Assembly: GCA_006739055.1 (NCBI GenBank)
Contig: AP019702.1
Span: forward strand, 2,197,001 to 2,261,000
Direction: 5' to 3'
DNA from: Allostella vacuolata
GTDB taxonomy: Bacteria > Pseudomonadota > Alphaproteobacteria > ATCC43930 > Allostellaceae
DNA length: 64,000 bases
Each line of letters begins with the position of its first letter. Position 1 is the stretch's first letter. The translations under genes were made by a program, and so were the position numbers. Below, in pieces: positions 34,555 through 44,176 of this stretch. The notes beneath the pieces are model-generated. The model was not told the origin of the DNA. It was given only the letters and a program-made list of their open reading frames with translations, and made no database searches.

Positions 34555-35583
34555 ATGTCTGGCAAGAGCGGTGCATTCGTGGCCGTCGCGGTCGGCCTGC
34601 TGGCGCTGCCGGCGGCGGCGCAGCAATCGATTACCGTCTCCTCCTGGGGAGGCGCCTACCAGGACGCGCAGCGCAAGGCGTGGTTCGAGCCGGCGGCCAA
34701 GGACCTCGGCATCACCATCAAGGAGGACACGACGTCCGGCGTCGCCGACGTGCGCGCGCAGGTCAAGTCCGGCCGGGTCACCTGGGACCTGGTGCAGCAG
34801 GGCACCAACGGCTGCATCCTGCTGGAGCGCGAAGGGAATCTGGAGAAGCTCGACCCTGCGGTGGTCAAGACCGACGGCATCCCGGCCGACATGAAGTCGG
34901 ACTACTGGGTCGCCAACCTCGTCTATTCGAACGTGATCGCCTGGAACACGAAGACGTACAAGGACAAGAAGCCCCAGGGCTGGGCCGACATGTACAACTT
35001 CAAGGACTTCCCGGGCGGGCGCTCGATGCGGCGCAGCCCGATGTACAACCTGGAGGCGGCCCTGATCGCCGACGGGGTCGACCCGCAGAAGCTCTATCCG
35101 CTCGACGTCGACCGCGCCTTCAAGAAGATGCGCGAACTGAAGCCGCACATCGTCGCCTGGTGGCCGTCGGGGGCCGCCTCCGCGCAGCTGATCAACGATG
35201 GCGAGATCGACATGATCGGCCTGTGGAACGGCCGCGTGCAGGCGGTGATGAAGGAGGGGGCCAAGGCCGACCTCACCTTCAACCAGCAGATGATCCTGGC
35301 CGACTGCTGGGCGATCCCCAAGGGCGCGCCCAACAAGGCGTTGGCGATGAAGGCGATGGCCCACATGCTGACGCCGGAGGCGCAGGCCCGGCTGCCGCTG
35401 CACATCAACTACGGCCCGGCCAACGCCAAGGCCTACGAGACCGGGATCATCTCCCCGGAACTGGCCAAGGGCCTGCCGTCCTCGCCCGAGAACCTGAAGA
35501 CGTCCTTCACGCTGGACGTGAAGTGGTGGGCCGACAATCTCGACGCGGTGACCAAGCGCTTCGACCAGTTCATCCAGGAGTGA
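34555..35583 (+). CDS. Polyamine/opine-type ABC transporter substrate-binding protein (PotD/PotF family)
   Basis: The product is 342 residues. The signal peptide MSGKSGAFVAVAVGLLALPAAAQ is followed by SITVSSWGGAYQDAQRKAWFEPA, the standard opening of family 1 solute-binding proteins for spermidine, putrescine and related compounds. Further family features are TWDLVQQGTNGC, VYSNVIAWNTKTYK and GAASAQLINDGEIDMIGLWNGR. AGGGGGAC lies eight bases before ATG 34555. It should capture a cationic or N-methylated organic compound in the periplasm and feed the permeases encoded downstream. Confidence 0.9.
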   Translation: MSGKSGAFVAVAVGLLALPAAAQQSITVSSWGGAYQDAQRKAWFEPAAKDLGITIKEDTTSGVADVRAQVKSGRVTWDLVQQGTNGCILLEREGNLEKLDPAVVKTDGIPADMKSDYWVANLVYSNVIAWNTKTYKDKKPQGWADMYNFKDFPGGRSMRRSPMYNLEAALIADGVDPQKLYPLDVDRAFKKMRELKPHIVAWWPSGAASAQLINDGEIDMIGLWNGRVQAVMKEGAKADLTFNQQMILADCWAIPKGAPNKALAMKAMAHMLTPEAQARLPLHINYGPANAKAYETGIISPELAKGLPSSPENLKTSFTLDVKWWADNLDAVTKRFDQFIQE

Positions 35584-35623
35584 CGCCGGCCGTTCCCGGA
35601 CGGGCCGCGGGCGAGGGACGGGC

Positions 35624-36721
35624 ATGACCGCCTCCCGCACCGCGCCCACCGTCACCATCCGGGAGGTGACCAAGACCTACGGGCGCTTCCGGGCGCTGGA
35701 TGCCGTCAGCCTCGACATCGCGGCAGGGGAGTTCGTGACGCTGCTGGGCCCATCCGGGTCCGGCAAGACGACCCTGCTGATGGTGCTGGCGGGGTTCGTG
35801 CGGCCCGACTCCGGCTCGATCCGCTTCGGCGAGACCGAGATGGTGCTGACCCCGCCGCACAAGCGCGACATCGGCATCGTCTTCCAGAACTACGCGCTTT
35901 TCCCGCACATGAGCGTGGCCGGCAATGTCGGCTATCCCTTGCGCCTGCGCGGCGTCGCCAAGGCGGAGATCGCGCGGCGGGCCGAGGCGGCCCTGGCCCT
36001 GGTCCAGCTCCAGGGCTATGGCGAGCGCCGGGTCGACCAGCTGTCGGGCGGGCAGAAGCAGCGCGTGGCGCTGGCCCGCGCCATCGTCTTCGAGCCGCGC
36101 ATCCTGCTGATGGACGAGCCGCTGTCGGCGCTCGACAAGAAGCTGCGCGAGCAGATGCAGATCGAGATCCGCCAGCTGCACGAGCGGCTCGGCATCACCA
36201 CGGTCTACGTCACCCATGACCAGCGCGAGGCGCTGACCATGTCGGACCGCATCGCGGTCATCGACCAGGGCCGGTTCGCCCAGATCGACACGCCCAACCG
36301 GCTCTACGAGCGGCCGGCCAACCGCTTCGTCGCCGACTTCGTGGGCGAATCGCATTTCCTGCCGGTCACGGTGGCGGGTGGCGTCGCCCGGCTCGGCGAC
36401 CGCGCGCTGGCGCTGGCGGGGCCGCCGCCCATGTCGGACGGGGCCGCCCTGCTGGTGGTCCGGCCCGAGAAGCTGGATATCGTCGAGGGCGCGGGCGCGG
36501 GCGACGGGGCCGGCAACCGCATCGACGGCGTGGTCGAGGGCTCGGTCTACCAGGGGGAGAGCTTCCTGCTCCAGGTGCGGGTGGCGGGCGGCGAGCGCAT
36601 CACCATGCGCCAGCCGACCCGGCGCGAGGCGCTGCGCCGCCTGCCCCAGGCGGGCGAGCCGATCGCGCTCGGCCTGCACCCGGAAGACACCATCCTGGTC
36701 GCCGCGGAGCGGTCGGCGTGA
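35624..36721 (+). CDS. ABC transporter ATP-binding protein (PotA family)
   Basis: A 365-residue ATPase with Walker [13 protein letters not shown]-loop [13 protein letters not shown], signature [15 protein letters not shown], Walker [16 protein letters not shown] and His in [14 protein letters not shown]-terminal TOBE domain (VVRPEKLDI, then [12 protein letters not shown]) is typical of PotA and related importers. It begins 40 bases after the binding-protein gene, and its stop overlaps the GTG start of the next permease gene. It drives uptake of the compound bound by the PotD-like protein. Confidence 0.93.
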   Translation: MTASRTAPTVTIREVTKTYGRFRALDAVSLDIAAGEFVTLLGPSGSGKTTLLMVLAGFVRPDSGSIRFGETEMVLTPPHKRDIGIVFQNYALFPHMSVAGNVGYPLRLRGVAKAEIARRAEAALALVQLQGYGERRVDQLSGGQKQRVALARAIVFEPRILLMDEPLSALDKKLREQMQIEIRQLHERLGITTVYVTHDQREALTMSDRIAVIDQGRFAQIDTPNRLYERPANRFVADFVGESHFLPVTVAGGVARLGDRALALAGPPPMSDGAALLVVRPEKLDIVEGAGAGDGAGNRIDGVVEGSVYQGESFLLQVRVAGGERITMRQPTRREALRRLPQAGEPIALGLHPEDTILVAAERSA

Positions 36722-37593
36722 CCGAAGCCGCCAATTCCGCGGCGCTGGCCGCGGCCGAACGTCGGGAGGCGCGCGGGCTCTTCCTGTTGTGCTCGCCGGC
36801 CGTGCTGATGATCGCCGTCGTGGTGTTCCTGCCGATCGGCTGGCTCTTCGCCCTGTCGTTCCTGAACGAGCAGGGCGGGTTCACGCTCGACCATTATGCG
36901 CGGATGCTGCATCCGGCCTATACGCGCAGCTTCCAGACCACCTTCGAGCTCAGTTTCCTCGTCACCGCCATCTGTGCCGCGCTCGGCTATCCGCTGGCCT
37001 ACCTGATGAGCCAGACCTCGACCGTCTGGCGGGCGCTCATCTTCGTCTGCGTGCTGTTCCCGTTCTGGACCTCGCTGCTGGTGCGCACCTATGCGTGGCT
37101 GGTGCTGCTGCAGCGCCGCGGCGTGGTCAATGTCTGGCTGCAGGACATCGGCCTGATCGAGGCGCCGCTGCGCCTCGTCCACAACTTCACCGGCACCGCG
37201 ATCGGCATGACGCAGATCATGCTGCCCTTCATGGTGCTGCCGCTCTATGCGGCGATGGCCGCGGTCGACCGCGACTATGTCAAGGCGGCGGCCAGCCTCG
37301 GCGCCTCGCCGCTCAAGTCCTTCTGGCAGGTGTTCTTTCCGCTGACCTTGCCGGGGCTGCTGGCCGGGACCGTGCTGGTGTTCGTGCTGTGCCTGGGCTT
37401 CTACGTCACCCCGGCAGTGCTGGGCGGCGGCCGGGTGCTGATGTGGTCGATGTCGATCGAGCGCAGCGTCGCGGTCTATTCCGACTGGGGGGCGGCCAGC
37501 GCGCTCGGCGTCGTGCTGCTGGTGGTGACGCTGGCGATCCTCTGGATCATGAACCGGCTCTTCGGGGTCGAGCGCTTCATCGGGGGGCGGTGA
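36718..37593 (+). CDS. ABC transporter permease (PotB type)
   Basis: A 291-residue inner-membrane protein with about six helices. LLCSPAVLMIAVVVFLPIGWLFALS is the first, and the coupling loop AAVDRDYVKAAASLGASPLKSFWQVFFP carries the conserved A-x-x-L-G-A core. The start is a GTG at 36718 overlapping the TGA of the ATPase gene (GTGA); no ATG is nearby. Its stop overlaps the start of the second permease gene, so expression is coupled. Confidence 0.9.
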   Translation: MTEAANSAALAAAERREARGLFLLCSPAVLMIAVVVFLPIGWLFALSFLNEQGGFTLDHYARMLHPAYTRSFQTTFELSFLVTAICAALGYPLAYLMSQTSTVWRALIFVCVLFPFWTSLLVRTYAWLVLLQRRGVVNVWLQDIGLIEAPLRLVHNFTGTAIGMTQIMLPFMVLPLYAAMAAVDRDYVKAAASLGASPLKSFWQVFFPLTLPGLLAGTVLVFVLCLGFYVTPAVLGGGRVLMWSMSIERSVAVYSDWGAASALGVVLLVVTLAILWIMNRLFGVERFIGGR

Positions 37594-38411
37594 TGGCCGA
37601 CACCGCCTCCGGCGTGCCGATCGGGCGCTTCCGCCGCGTCTGGCTCTATGCGCTGTGCTTCCTGATCGTGCTGTTCCTGGTGCTGCCGACGATCATCGTC
37701 GTGCCGATGAGCTTCACCGGCTCGCGCTTCCTGCGCTTCCCGCCGGAGCAGTTCTCGGTGCGTTGGTACGAGGTCTATTTCAACTCGGTCGAATGGCGGG
37801 ACGCGACCTGGGTGTCGCTGAAGGCGGCCGTGCTGACCATGCTGGTGGCGACGCCGCTCGGCGTGCTCGCCGCCTACGGCCTGCACGCATCGCGCTCGAA
37901 ATGGGCGCGCGCGGTCGAGGTGGCGCTGATCGCGCCCTTGATCCTGCCGCTGATCCTGATCTCGATCGGCATCTTCTTTCTCTATGCCCGGCTCGGCCTC
38001 AACAACACCCTCCTCGGCCTGGTGCTGGCCCATGCGTGCCTCGCTATGCCCTTCGTCTTCGTCACCGTCCTGGCGGGGCTGAAGGGCTACGACATGAACC
38101 AGGAGCGCGTCGCGCGCAGCCTGGGCGCCTCGCGGCCCGTGGCGTTCCTGACCGTCACCCTGCCGCAGATCCGCTTCTCGGTCTTCTCGGGCGCGCTGCT
38201 CGCCTTCATCACCTCGCTCGACGAGGTGGTGGTGGCGCTCTTCATCAGCGGCGGCGAGAACGCGACCCTCACCCGCCGCATGTTCACCGCGCTGCGCGAC
38301 GAGATCGATCCCACCGTCGCCGCCATCTCGTCCCTGCTGGTGGCCCTGACCTTGACCCTGCTGGCGCTGGGACTGGTGTTCGGCGACCGCCGCGCGGGCG
38401 GCCGTTCCTAG
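37593..38411 (+). CDS. ABC transporter permease (PotC type)
   Basis: The product is 272 residues. The first helix is LYALCFLIVLFLVLPTIIVVP, and the coupling loop reads GYDMNQERVARSLGASRPVAFLTVTLP. SLDEVVVALFISG is the typical PotC-family motif after the loop. ATG 37593 shares a base with the previous stop (TGATG). With the PotB-like partner it forms the pore. The FAD/GcvT enzyme gene begins nine bases after its stop, which ties the transporter to that enzyme's substrate. Confidence 0.91.
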   Translation: MADTASGVPIGRFRRVWLYALCFLIVLFLVLPTIIVVPMSFTGSRFLRFPPEQFSVRWYEVYFNSVEWRDATWVSLKAAVLTMLVATPLGVLAAYGLHASRSKWARAVEVALIAPLILPLILISIGIFFLYARLGLNNTLLGLVLAHACLAMPFVFVTVLAGLKGYDMNQERVARSLGASRPVAFLTVTLPQIRFSVFSGALLAFITSLDEVVVALFISGGENATLTRRMFTALRDEIDPTVAAISSLLVALTLTLLALGLVFGDRRAGGRS

Positions 38412-38419
38412 GAGAATCC

Positions 38420-40870
38420 ATGCCCGTTTCCCTGCCTTCGCGCGCCGACGTGGTCATCGTCGGCGGCGGCATTATCGGCTGCTCGATCGCCTACCACCTG
38501 ACCAAGCTGGGGATCCGCGACGTGGTGCTGCTGGAGCGCCGGCAGCTGACCTGCGGCACCACCTGGCACGCCGCCGGGCTGATCGGGCAGCTGCGCGCCT
38601 CGCGCAACATGACGGAGCTCGCCAAGTACACCTCGGAGCTGCTCTACGAGCTGGAGCGGGAGACGGGGCAGTCGACCGGCTTCAAGCAGAACGGTTCGGT
38701 CTCGGTCGCCCTCAACGACGAGCGCTTCCACGAGATGAAGCGCGGCGCCTCCATGGCCAAGATGTTCGGCCTGGCGGTCGACGTGATCGGCCCGGCCGAG
38801 ATCAAGGCGAAGTACCCGCTGCTCGACCTGGACGGGGTGGTCGGCGGGGTGTTCCTGCCCAAGGACGGGCAGGCGAACCCGGTCGACGTGACCCAGGCCT
38901 ATGCCAAGGGCGCCCGCATGGGCGGCGCCCGGGTGTTCGAGGGCATCGACGTCGAGCGCATCCTGGTCGAGGGCGGGCGCGCGACCGGCGTGGTGACGGC
39001 GCAGGGGGAGCTGCGGGCCGACACGGTGGTGCTGGCGGCCGGCATGTGGTCGCGCACCCTGGGCCGCGCGGCCGGGGTGTCGCTGCCGCTCCACGCGGCC
39101 GAGCATTTCTACATCGTCACCGAGGCGATCGCCGGCGTGCCGCGCGACCTGCCGGTGCTGCGCGTGCCGGACGAATGCGCCTACTACAAGGAGGATGCCG
39201 GCAAGATGCTGGTCGGCGCCTTCGAGCCGGTCGCCAAGCCCTGGGGCATGGACGGCATCCCGAAGGACTTCGCCTTCGACAGCCTGCCGCCCGACATGGA
39301 CCATTTCGAGCCGATCCTGGAGCGCGCCATCGGCCGCCTGCCGATCCTGGCCGAGGCCGGCATCCAGACCTGGTTCAACGGGCCGGAGAGCTTCACCCCC
39401 GACGACCGCTACCTGCTGGGCGAGACGGCCGAGGTCCGCGACCTGTTCGTCGCCTGCGGCTTCAACTCGATCGGCATCCAGAGCTCGGGCGGGGTCGGCC
39501 GGGTGCTGGCGGAATGGATCCGCGACCGTCGTCCGCCGATGGACCTGGCCGACGTCGACGTGCGCCGCATGCAGCCGTTCCAGTCGAATCCGCGCTACCT
39601 GCGCGACCGCACGGTCGAGACGCTGGGCCTGCTCTATGCCATGCATTGGCCCTTCCGCCAGGTCGAGAGCGCCCGCGGCGCGCGGCGCTCGCCCTTCCAT
39701 GACCGCCTGGTGGCGGCCGGCGCCTGCATGGGCGAGATGGCGGGATGGGAGCGGCCCAACTGGTTCGGCCCGGCCGGCGGCGCGCCCGCCTACGAGTACA
39801 GCTGGCACCGCCAGAACTGGTTCGACGCCACGGCCGCGGAATGCATCGCCGTGCGCGACCGGGTGGCGCTGTTCGACCAGACCTCCTTCGCCAAGTTCCT
39901 GGTCCAGGGGCCGGATGCGCTGGCGCTGCTGAACCGGGTGTCGGCCGCCGACATCGACCGGCCGGCGGGACGGGTGATCTATACCCAGTGGCTCAACCCC
40001 CATGGCGGGATCGAGGCGGACCTGACGGTCACCCGCCTGGCCGAGACGGCGTTCCTGGTGGTGACCGGCGGCGCCGGGCAGACCCGCGACCGCGCCTGGC
40101 TGGAGCGCCAGGTGGCGGCGGACGCCCGGGTCAGCGTGGTCGACGTGACCTCCGGCATGCCGATGCTGGGGCTGATGGGACCGCAGTCGCGCGCCCTGCT
40201 GCAGCGACTGACCGGGGCCGACCTGTCCAACGATGCCTTTCCCTTCGCGACGTCGCGGGAGCTGGAGATCGGCTACGCGCCGGTCCGCGCCAGCCGCATC
40301 ACCTATGTCGGCGAGCTGGGATGGGAACTTTACATCCCGGCGGAGTTCGCGGCCCATGTCTTCGACACGATCGTCGCGGCCGGCCAGGAGTTCGGCCTCG
40401 CCCATGCCGGCTACCATGCGATGAATGCTTGCCGCATGGAGAAGGGCTACCGCCACTGGGGCCACGACATCGCCGGAGAGGACGACCCCGTGTCCGCGGG
40501 CCTCGGCTTTGCCGTCGCCTGGGACAAGCCGGGAGGCTTCATCGGCCGCGAGGCGCTGCTGCGCCGACGCGAGGAAGGGGTGCCGAAGCGCCGGCTGGTG
40601 CAGTTCCGCCTGGCGGACGACCGGCCCTGCCTGCACCACGAGGAGCCGGTGTGGCGCGACGGCCAGCTCGTCGGCAGCACCACGTCCGGCATGTATGGCC
40701 ACCGCATCGGCGCCTCGCTCGGCATGGGCTATGTCACCAACCCGGACGGCGTCACGGCCGAATGGCTGGCGGGCGGCCGCTTCGAGATCGAGATCGCCTG
40801 GGAGCGGTTCCAGGCCACCGCCCAGCTGAAGCCCTTCTACGACCCGGCGGGCCAGCGCATCAAAGGCTGA
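38420..40870 (+). CDS. Dimethylglycine/sarcosine dehydrogenase-like FAD-GcvT fusion protein
   Basis: An 816-residue protein. DVVIVGGGIIGCSIAYHL (10-27) is the FAD loop, and TTWHAAGL places His50 where dimethylglycine dehydrogenase attaches FAD covalently. After the DAO domain and a linker (about 370-430) comes a GcvT-like folate-binding domain with YEYSWHRQNWFDATAAEC, RVIYTQWLNPHGGIEADLTV and YVGELGWELYIP, and its C-terminal barrel. Such enzymes oxidatively remove an N-methyl group and pass the carbon to tetrahydrofolate. GGAG seven bases before ATG 38420 fixes the start. Last gene of the Pot-type operon, so an N-methylated amine is the likely cargo. Confidence 0.9.
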   Translation: MPVSLPSRADVVIVGGGIIGCSIAYHLTKLGIRDVVLLERRQLTCGTTWHAAGLIGQLRASRNMTELAKYTSELLYELERETGQSTGFKQNGSVSVALNDERFHEMKRGASMAKMFGLAVDVIGPAEIKAKYPLLDLDGVVGGVFLPKDGQANPVDVTQAYAKGARMGGARVFEGIDVERILVEGGRATGVVTAQGELRADTVVLAAGMWSRTLGRAAGVSLPLHAAEHFYIVTEAIAGVPRDLPVLRVPDECAYYKEDAGKMLVGAFEPVAKPWGMDGIPKDFAFDSLPPDMDHFEPILERAIGRLPILAEAGIQTWFNGPESFTPDDRYLLGETAEVRDLFVACGFNSIGIQSSGGVGRVLAEWIRDRRPPMDLADVDVRRMQPFQSNPRYLRDRTVETLGLLYAMHWPFRQVESARGARRSPFHDRLVAAGACMGEMAGWERPNWFGPAGGAPAYEYSWHRQNWFDATAAECIAVRDRVALFDQTSFAKFLVQGPDALALLNRVSAADIDRPAGRVIYTQWLNPHGGIEADLTVTRLAETAFLVVTGGAGQTRDRAWLERQVAADARVSVVDVTSGMPMLGLMGPQSRALLQRLTGADLSNDAFPFATSRELEIGYAPVRASRITYVGELGWELYIPAEFAAHVFDTIVAAGQEFGLAHAGYHAMNACRMEKGYRHWGHDIAGEDDPVSAGLGFAVAWDKPGGFIGREALLRRREEGVPKRRLVQFRLADDRPCLHHEEPVWRDGQLVGSTTSGMYGHRIGASLGMGYVTNPDGVTAEWLAGGRFEIEIAWERFQATAQLKPFYDPAGQRIKG

Positions 40871-40895
40871 AGGACGCGCGCTGCCCGTCGGTCGT

Positions 40896-40996
40896 CGCGT
40901 CCCTCGACTGCGCTCGGGATGAGGGACTTCCGTACTGGCGGAAGTGCTTGTGGGATAAAGAAAATCTCCTCATCCCGAGCGAAGTCGAGGGACGCG
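40896..40996. repeat. Long inverted repeat (REP-like) between convergent genes
   Basis: Two 29-base arms, 40896-40924 and 40968-40996, are inverted copies with a single mismatch and 43 bases between them. The core reads CCCTCGACT..CTCGGGATGAG. Inside the loop ACTTCCG (40926-40932) pairs with CGGAAGT (40939-40945). The element sits between two convergent genes, so it can fold as a bidirectional terminator, and its form is that of short mobile or repetitive intergenic palindromes known from many alphaproteobacterial genomes. Confidence 0.75.
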
Positions 40997-41025
40997 TTGG
41001 CCGGTGGCCAGCGCGCCCGCCGCGG

Positions 41026-42123
41026 TCAGCCGAGCGCCGCCACCACCGCGTCGCCGAAGGTGCTGGTCGACACGCTGGCCTCGCCCGGACGGGCGAGGTC
41101 GGCCGTGCGCAGCCCGTCCGCCAGCACGCGCTCGATCGCGGCCGTGATCATCGCCGCCTCCTCGCGCAGGCCGAGCGAATAGTCGAACAGCATGGCGAGG
41201 CTGAGGATCATCGCCGAAGGGTTGGCGATGCCCTGGCCGGCAATGTCGGGGGCGGTGCCGTGGATCGGCTCGTAGAGCCCATGGTAGCGGCCGTCCTCGC
41301 GCGCGGCGCCGATCGAGGCCGACGGCAGCATGCCGATCGAGCCGGTCAGGGCGGCGGCGCAGTCCGACAGGATGTCGCCGAACATGTTGCCCATGACCAT
41401 GACGTCGAACTGGCTCGGCCGGCGGACGATCTGTAGCGCGCAATTGTCGACCAGCATGTGGTGCAGCGGCACGTCGGAATGGGTCGAGGCATGGAACTCG
41501 GTCATGGCGGTGCGCCAGACCTGGCTGGCCTCCAGGACGTTGGCCTTGTCGACGGAATGGACGTGGCCGCCGCGGGCCCGTGCCAGGCGGAAGGCGACGT
41601 CGCCGACCCGGCGGACCTCGGGCGAGGAATAGGTCTCGGTGTTGAAGCCGCGCTGGTCGTGGTTGCCGAGCGGCTCGATGCCGCGCGGCTCGCCGAAATA
41701 GATGCCGCCGACCAGCTCGCGGATGATCACGAGGTCGACGCCGCGCACCGCCTCGGGCTTCAGCGCGCTCGAATCGACCAGCGCGTCGAACATCTTCACC
41801 GGACGCAGGTTGGCGAAGAGGTTCAGCTCGCGGCGCAGGCGCAGGAGACCGTCGCCGGCCCGCTTGCCGGGCTCGAGGAAATCCCAGTCCGGCCCGCCCG
41901 CGCAGGCGAACAGCACGGCGTCGGCGCGGCGCGCCTGCTCGATCGTCTCCTCGGCGATCGGGCGGCCGATCGCCTCGATGGCGACGCCGCCGACCAGGGC
42001 CTCCTCGAAGTGGAGGTCGAGGCCGCGGCGGGCGACGAACCAGTCGGCGACCTTGCGCGCCTCGACCATGATCTCCGGGCCGATGCCGTCCCCCGATACG
42101 GCCAGGATGTTCGCATGCGTCAT
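41026..42123 (-). CDS. leuB: 3-isopropylmalate dehydrogenase
   Basis: A 365-residue protein of the isopropylmalate/isocitrate dehydrogenase family. It has LAVSGDGIGPEIMVEA, the substrate Arg region LRRELNLFANLRPVK, LVIIRELVGGIYFGEPRG, the Tyr in FNTETYSSPEVRRV, Lys and Asn in VDKANVLEAS, MGNMFGDILSD, and the NAD-binding end IHGTAPDIAGQG, where the following Asn/Asp pattern favours NAD. It oxidises and decarboxylates 3-isopropylmalate in leucine synthesis. It follows leuD by four bases and is convergent with the FAD-GcvT gene across the inverted repeat. Confidence 0.95.
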   Translation of the reverse strand: MTHANILAVSGDGIGPEIMVEARKVADWFVARRGLDLHFEEALVGGVAIEAIGRPIAEETIEQARRADAVLFACAGGPDWDFLEPGKRAGDGLLRLRRELNLFANLRPVKMFDALVDSSALKPEAVRGVDLVIIRELVGGIYFGEPRGIEPLGNHDQRGFNTETYSSPEVRRVGDVAFRLARARGGHVHSVDKANVLEASQVWRTAMTEFHASTHSDVPLHHMLVDNCALQIVRRPSQFDVMVMGNMFGDILSDCAAALTGSIGMLPSASIGAAREDGRYHGLYEPIHGTAPDIAGQGIANPSAMILSLAMLFDYSLGLREEAAMITAAIERVLADGLRTADLARPGEASVSTSTFGDAVVAALG

Positions 42124-42127
42124 GGTC

Positions 42128-42754
42128 TCAGTTCCCCCCGCTTCGGGCGTGGTTCCAGGGGGCGCTGGCCCGCGCCTCCTGCTCGTGGCGTTCGATCTGC
42201 GGCAGCCGGCCCAGGGTCTCGTCGATCTCGTCGATGCCCTGCAGCAGGCGCCGGCGATCGGCGTCGGCGATCTCGAAGCGGAGCGTGCCGACGGCGGCGT
42301 TGCGGACCTCGCACGCCTCCAGGTCGACGGTGAACTCTGCCGTGCGCGGGTCGCTCGCCGCCGCCAGGCAGCGCCGGATGTCGGCCTCCGGCAGGGTGGC
42401 CGGGACGATGCCGTTGTTGAGGCAGTTGTTCTTGAAGATGTCGGCGAAGAGCGGCGACAGCAGCGCCCGGAAGCCGAAATCGTAGAGGGTCCAGGGGGCG
42501 TGCTCGCGGCTCGACCCGGACCCGAAGTTGCGCCCGGCGACCAGGACCGACGCCCGGTCGTAGGGCGGCCGGTTCAGGATGAAGGCGGGATCGAGGCTGC
42601 CGTCGGGGCGGTGCCGGACGGAATGGAAGCAGCACTCGGCCAGGTTGGAGCTGCGCGGGCGGCGCAGGAAGCGCTGCGGGAAGATCATGTCGGTGTTGAC
42701 GTCCGCCTGGTCGAGCGGGGCGGCGATGCCGGTGTGCCGGATGAAGGGTTCCAT
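42128..42754 (-). CDS. leuD: 3-isopropylmalate dehydratase small subunit
   Basis: A 208-residue swivel-domain subunit: HTGIAAPLDQADVNTDMIFPQRFL, then GRNFGSGSSREHAPWTLYDFG, which holds the substrate-contact Ser/Arg loop, and IFKNNCLNNGIVPATL. It pairs with LeuC to isomerise 2-isopropylmalate and 3-isopropylmalate. It lies nine bases after leuC and four before leuB. The length (about 200) is normal for bacterial LeuD. No anomaly seen. Confidence 0.96.
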   Translation of the reverse strand: MEPFIRHTGIAAPLDQADVNTDMIFPQRFLRRPRSSNLAECCFHSVRHRPDGSLDPAFILNRPPYDRASVLVAGRNFGSGSSREHAPWTLYDFGFRALLSPLFADIFKNNCLNNGIVPATLPEADIRRCLAAASDPRTAEFTVDLEACEVRNAAVGTLRFEIADADRRRLLQGIDEIDETLGRLPQIERHEQEARASAPWNHARSGGN

Positions 42755-42763
42755 GGTCGGCCC

Positions 42764-44176
42764 CTAGAGCAGGTCGCGGACGTCGGTGAGCCGGCCGGTG
42801 ATCGCGGCCGCCGCCGCCATCGCCGGGCTCATCAGATGGGTGCGTGCGTCGCGCCCCTGGCGGCCCTCGAAGTTGCGGTTGGAGGTGGAGGCGCTGCGCT
42901 GTCCGGGCTGCAGCCGCTCGCCGTTCATCGCCAGGCACATGGAGCAGCCGGGCTCGCGCCAGTCGAAGCCGGCGGCGCGGAAGAACTCGTCCAGCCCCTC
43001 GGCCTCCGCCTGGGCCTTGACGCTGCCGGAGCCGGGCACGACCCAGGCCGTCACCCCCGGCGCGACGCGGCGGTTGCGGATCACCTCGACGGCCGAGCGC
43101 AGGTCCTCGATGCGGCCGTTGGTGCAGGAGCCGATGAAGACATGGTCGATCTTCACCTCGGACAGCTTCTGGCCCGCGGCCAGCCCCATGTAGTCGATGG
43201 CGCGCGCGATGCCGGCGCGCGCGGCGGGGTCGGCGATGGCGGCGGGGTCGGGGACGGCGGCGGTGATCGGCGCCGCCTGCCCGGGGTTGGTGCCCCAGGT
43301 GACGTGCGGGGCGAGCTTCGTCGCGTCCAGCTCCACCTCGCGGTCGAAGACGGCATCGGGGTCGGAGCGGAGCTCGCGCCAGGCGGCGAGCGCCTGGTCC
43401 CACAGTGCGCCGGAGGGCGCCATCGGCCGCCCCTTCAGATAGGCGAAGGTGGTCTCGTCGGGGGCGACCAGGCCGGCGCGCGCGCCGAGCTCGATCGACA
43501 TGTTGCAGAGCGTCATGCGCTCTTCCATCGACAGCTCGTCGACGGCCGACCCCTGGTACTCCACGACATGGCCGGTGCCGCCGGCTATGCCGACATGCTG
43601 CATCAGCGCCAGCACCAGGTCCTTGGCGGTGGTGCCGCGCGCCCGTGGCCCGCGCAGGCTGACCCGCATGGCCTTGGACTTCTGCTGCTTGATGGTCTGG
43701 GTCGCCAGGACATGGCCGACCTCGGTGATGCCGATGCCGAAGGCATAGGCGCCGAAGGCGCCATGGGTCGAGGTGTGGCTGTCGCCGCACACGGTGACGG
43801 TGCCCGGCAGGACGAAGCCCTGTTCCGGTCCGACCACATGCACGATGCCCTGGCGCCGGTCGCCGACCGAGAAGGCGGTGATGCCGGCCTCGCGGGTGCC
43901 GGCCTCGATCTGCTCGACCATGCGCCGGGCGTCGTCGTCCTCGTAGGGAATGGCGCCCGTGCGCGGGCCGGTCGGCACGACATGGTCGGCGACGGCCAGC
44001 GTCAGGTCGGGCCGTCGCACCCCGCGGCCCTTGGCCCGCAGCGCCTCGAAGGCATAGATCGCCACCCCGTCATGCAGCAGGTGCCGGTCGACGGCCAGCA
44101 GCGCGCGCCCGTCCGGCAGCGTCTCGACGACGTGCGCGTCCCAGATCTTGGCATAGAGCGTTCTCGGCTCAGGCAT
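42764..44176 (-). CDS. leuC: 3-isopropylmalate dehydratase large subunit
   Basis: The product is 470 residues, the usual length. [34 protein letters not shown] and [11 protein letters not shown] supply the three Cys ligands of the [4Fe-4S] cluster (SCTNGR and the CSMC pair), and [10 protein letters not shown] is the substrate loop. It forms the catalytic part of isopropylmalate isomerase with LeuD. It is the first gene of leuC-leuD-leuB; no leuA is present nearby. The ATG is at 44176 after a 274-base gap from the phyR stop. Confidence 0.96.
   Translation of the reverse strand: MPEPRTLYAKIWDAHVVETLPDGRALLAVDRHLLHDGVAIYAFEALRAKGRGVRRPDLTLAVADHVVPTGPRTGAIPYEDDDARRMVEQIEAGTREAGITAFSVGDRRQGIVHVVGPEQGFVLPGTVTVCGDSHTSTHGAFGAYAFGIGITEVGHVLATQTIKQQKSKAMRVSLRGPRARGTTAKDLVLALMQHVGIAGGTGHVVEYQGSAVDELSMEERMTLCNMSIELGARAGLVAPDETTFAYLKGRPMAPSGALWDQALAAWRELRSDPDAVFDREVELDATKLAPHVTWGTNPGQAAPITAAVPDPAAIADPAARAGIARAIDYMGLAAGQKLSEVKIDHVFIGSCTNGRIEDLRSAVEVIRNRRVAPGVTAWVVPGSGSVKAQAEAEGLDEFFRAAGFDWREPGCSMCLAMNGERLQPGQRSASTSNRNFEGRQGRDARTHLMSPAMAAAAAITGRLTDVRDLL

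Noticed and set aside
32013-34565. Upstream extension that would fuse the amidohydrolase with a long N-terminal part
   Set aside because: The extension is the non-coding frame of the M20 and M24 genes; the family N-terminus begins at ATG 32012.
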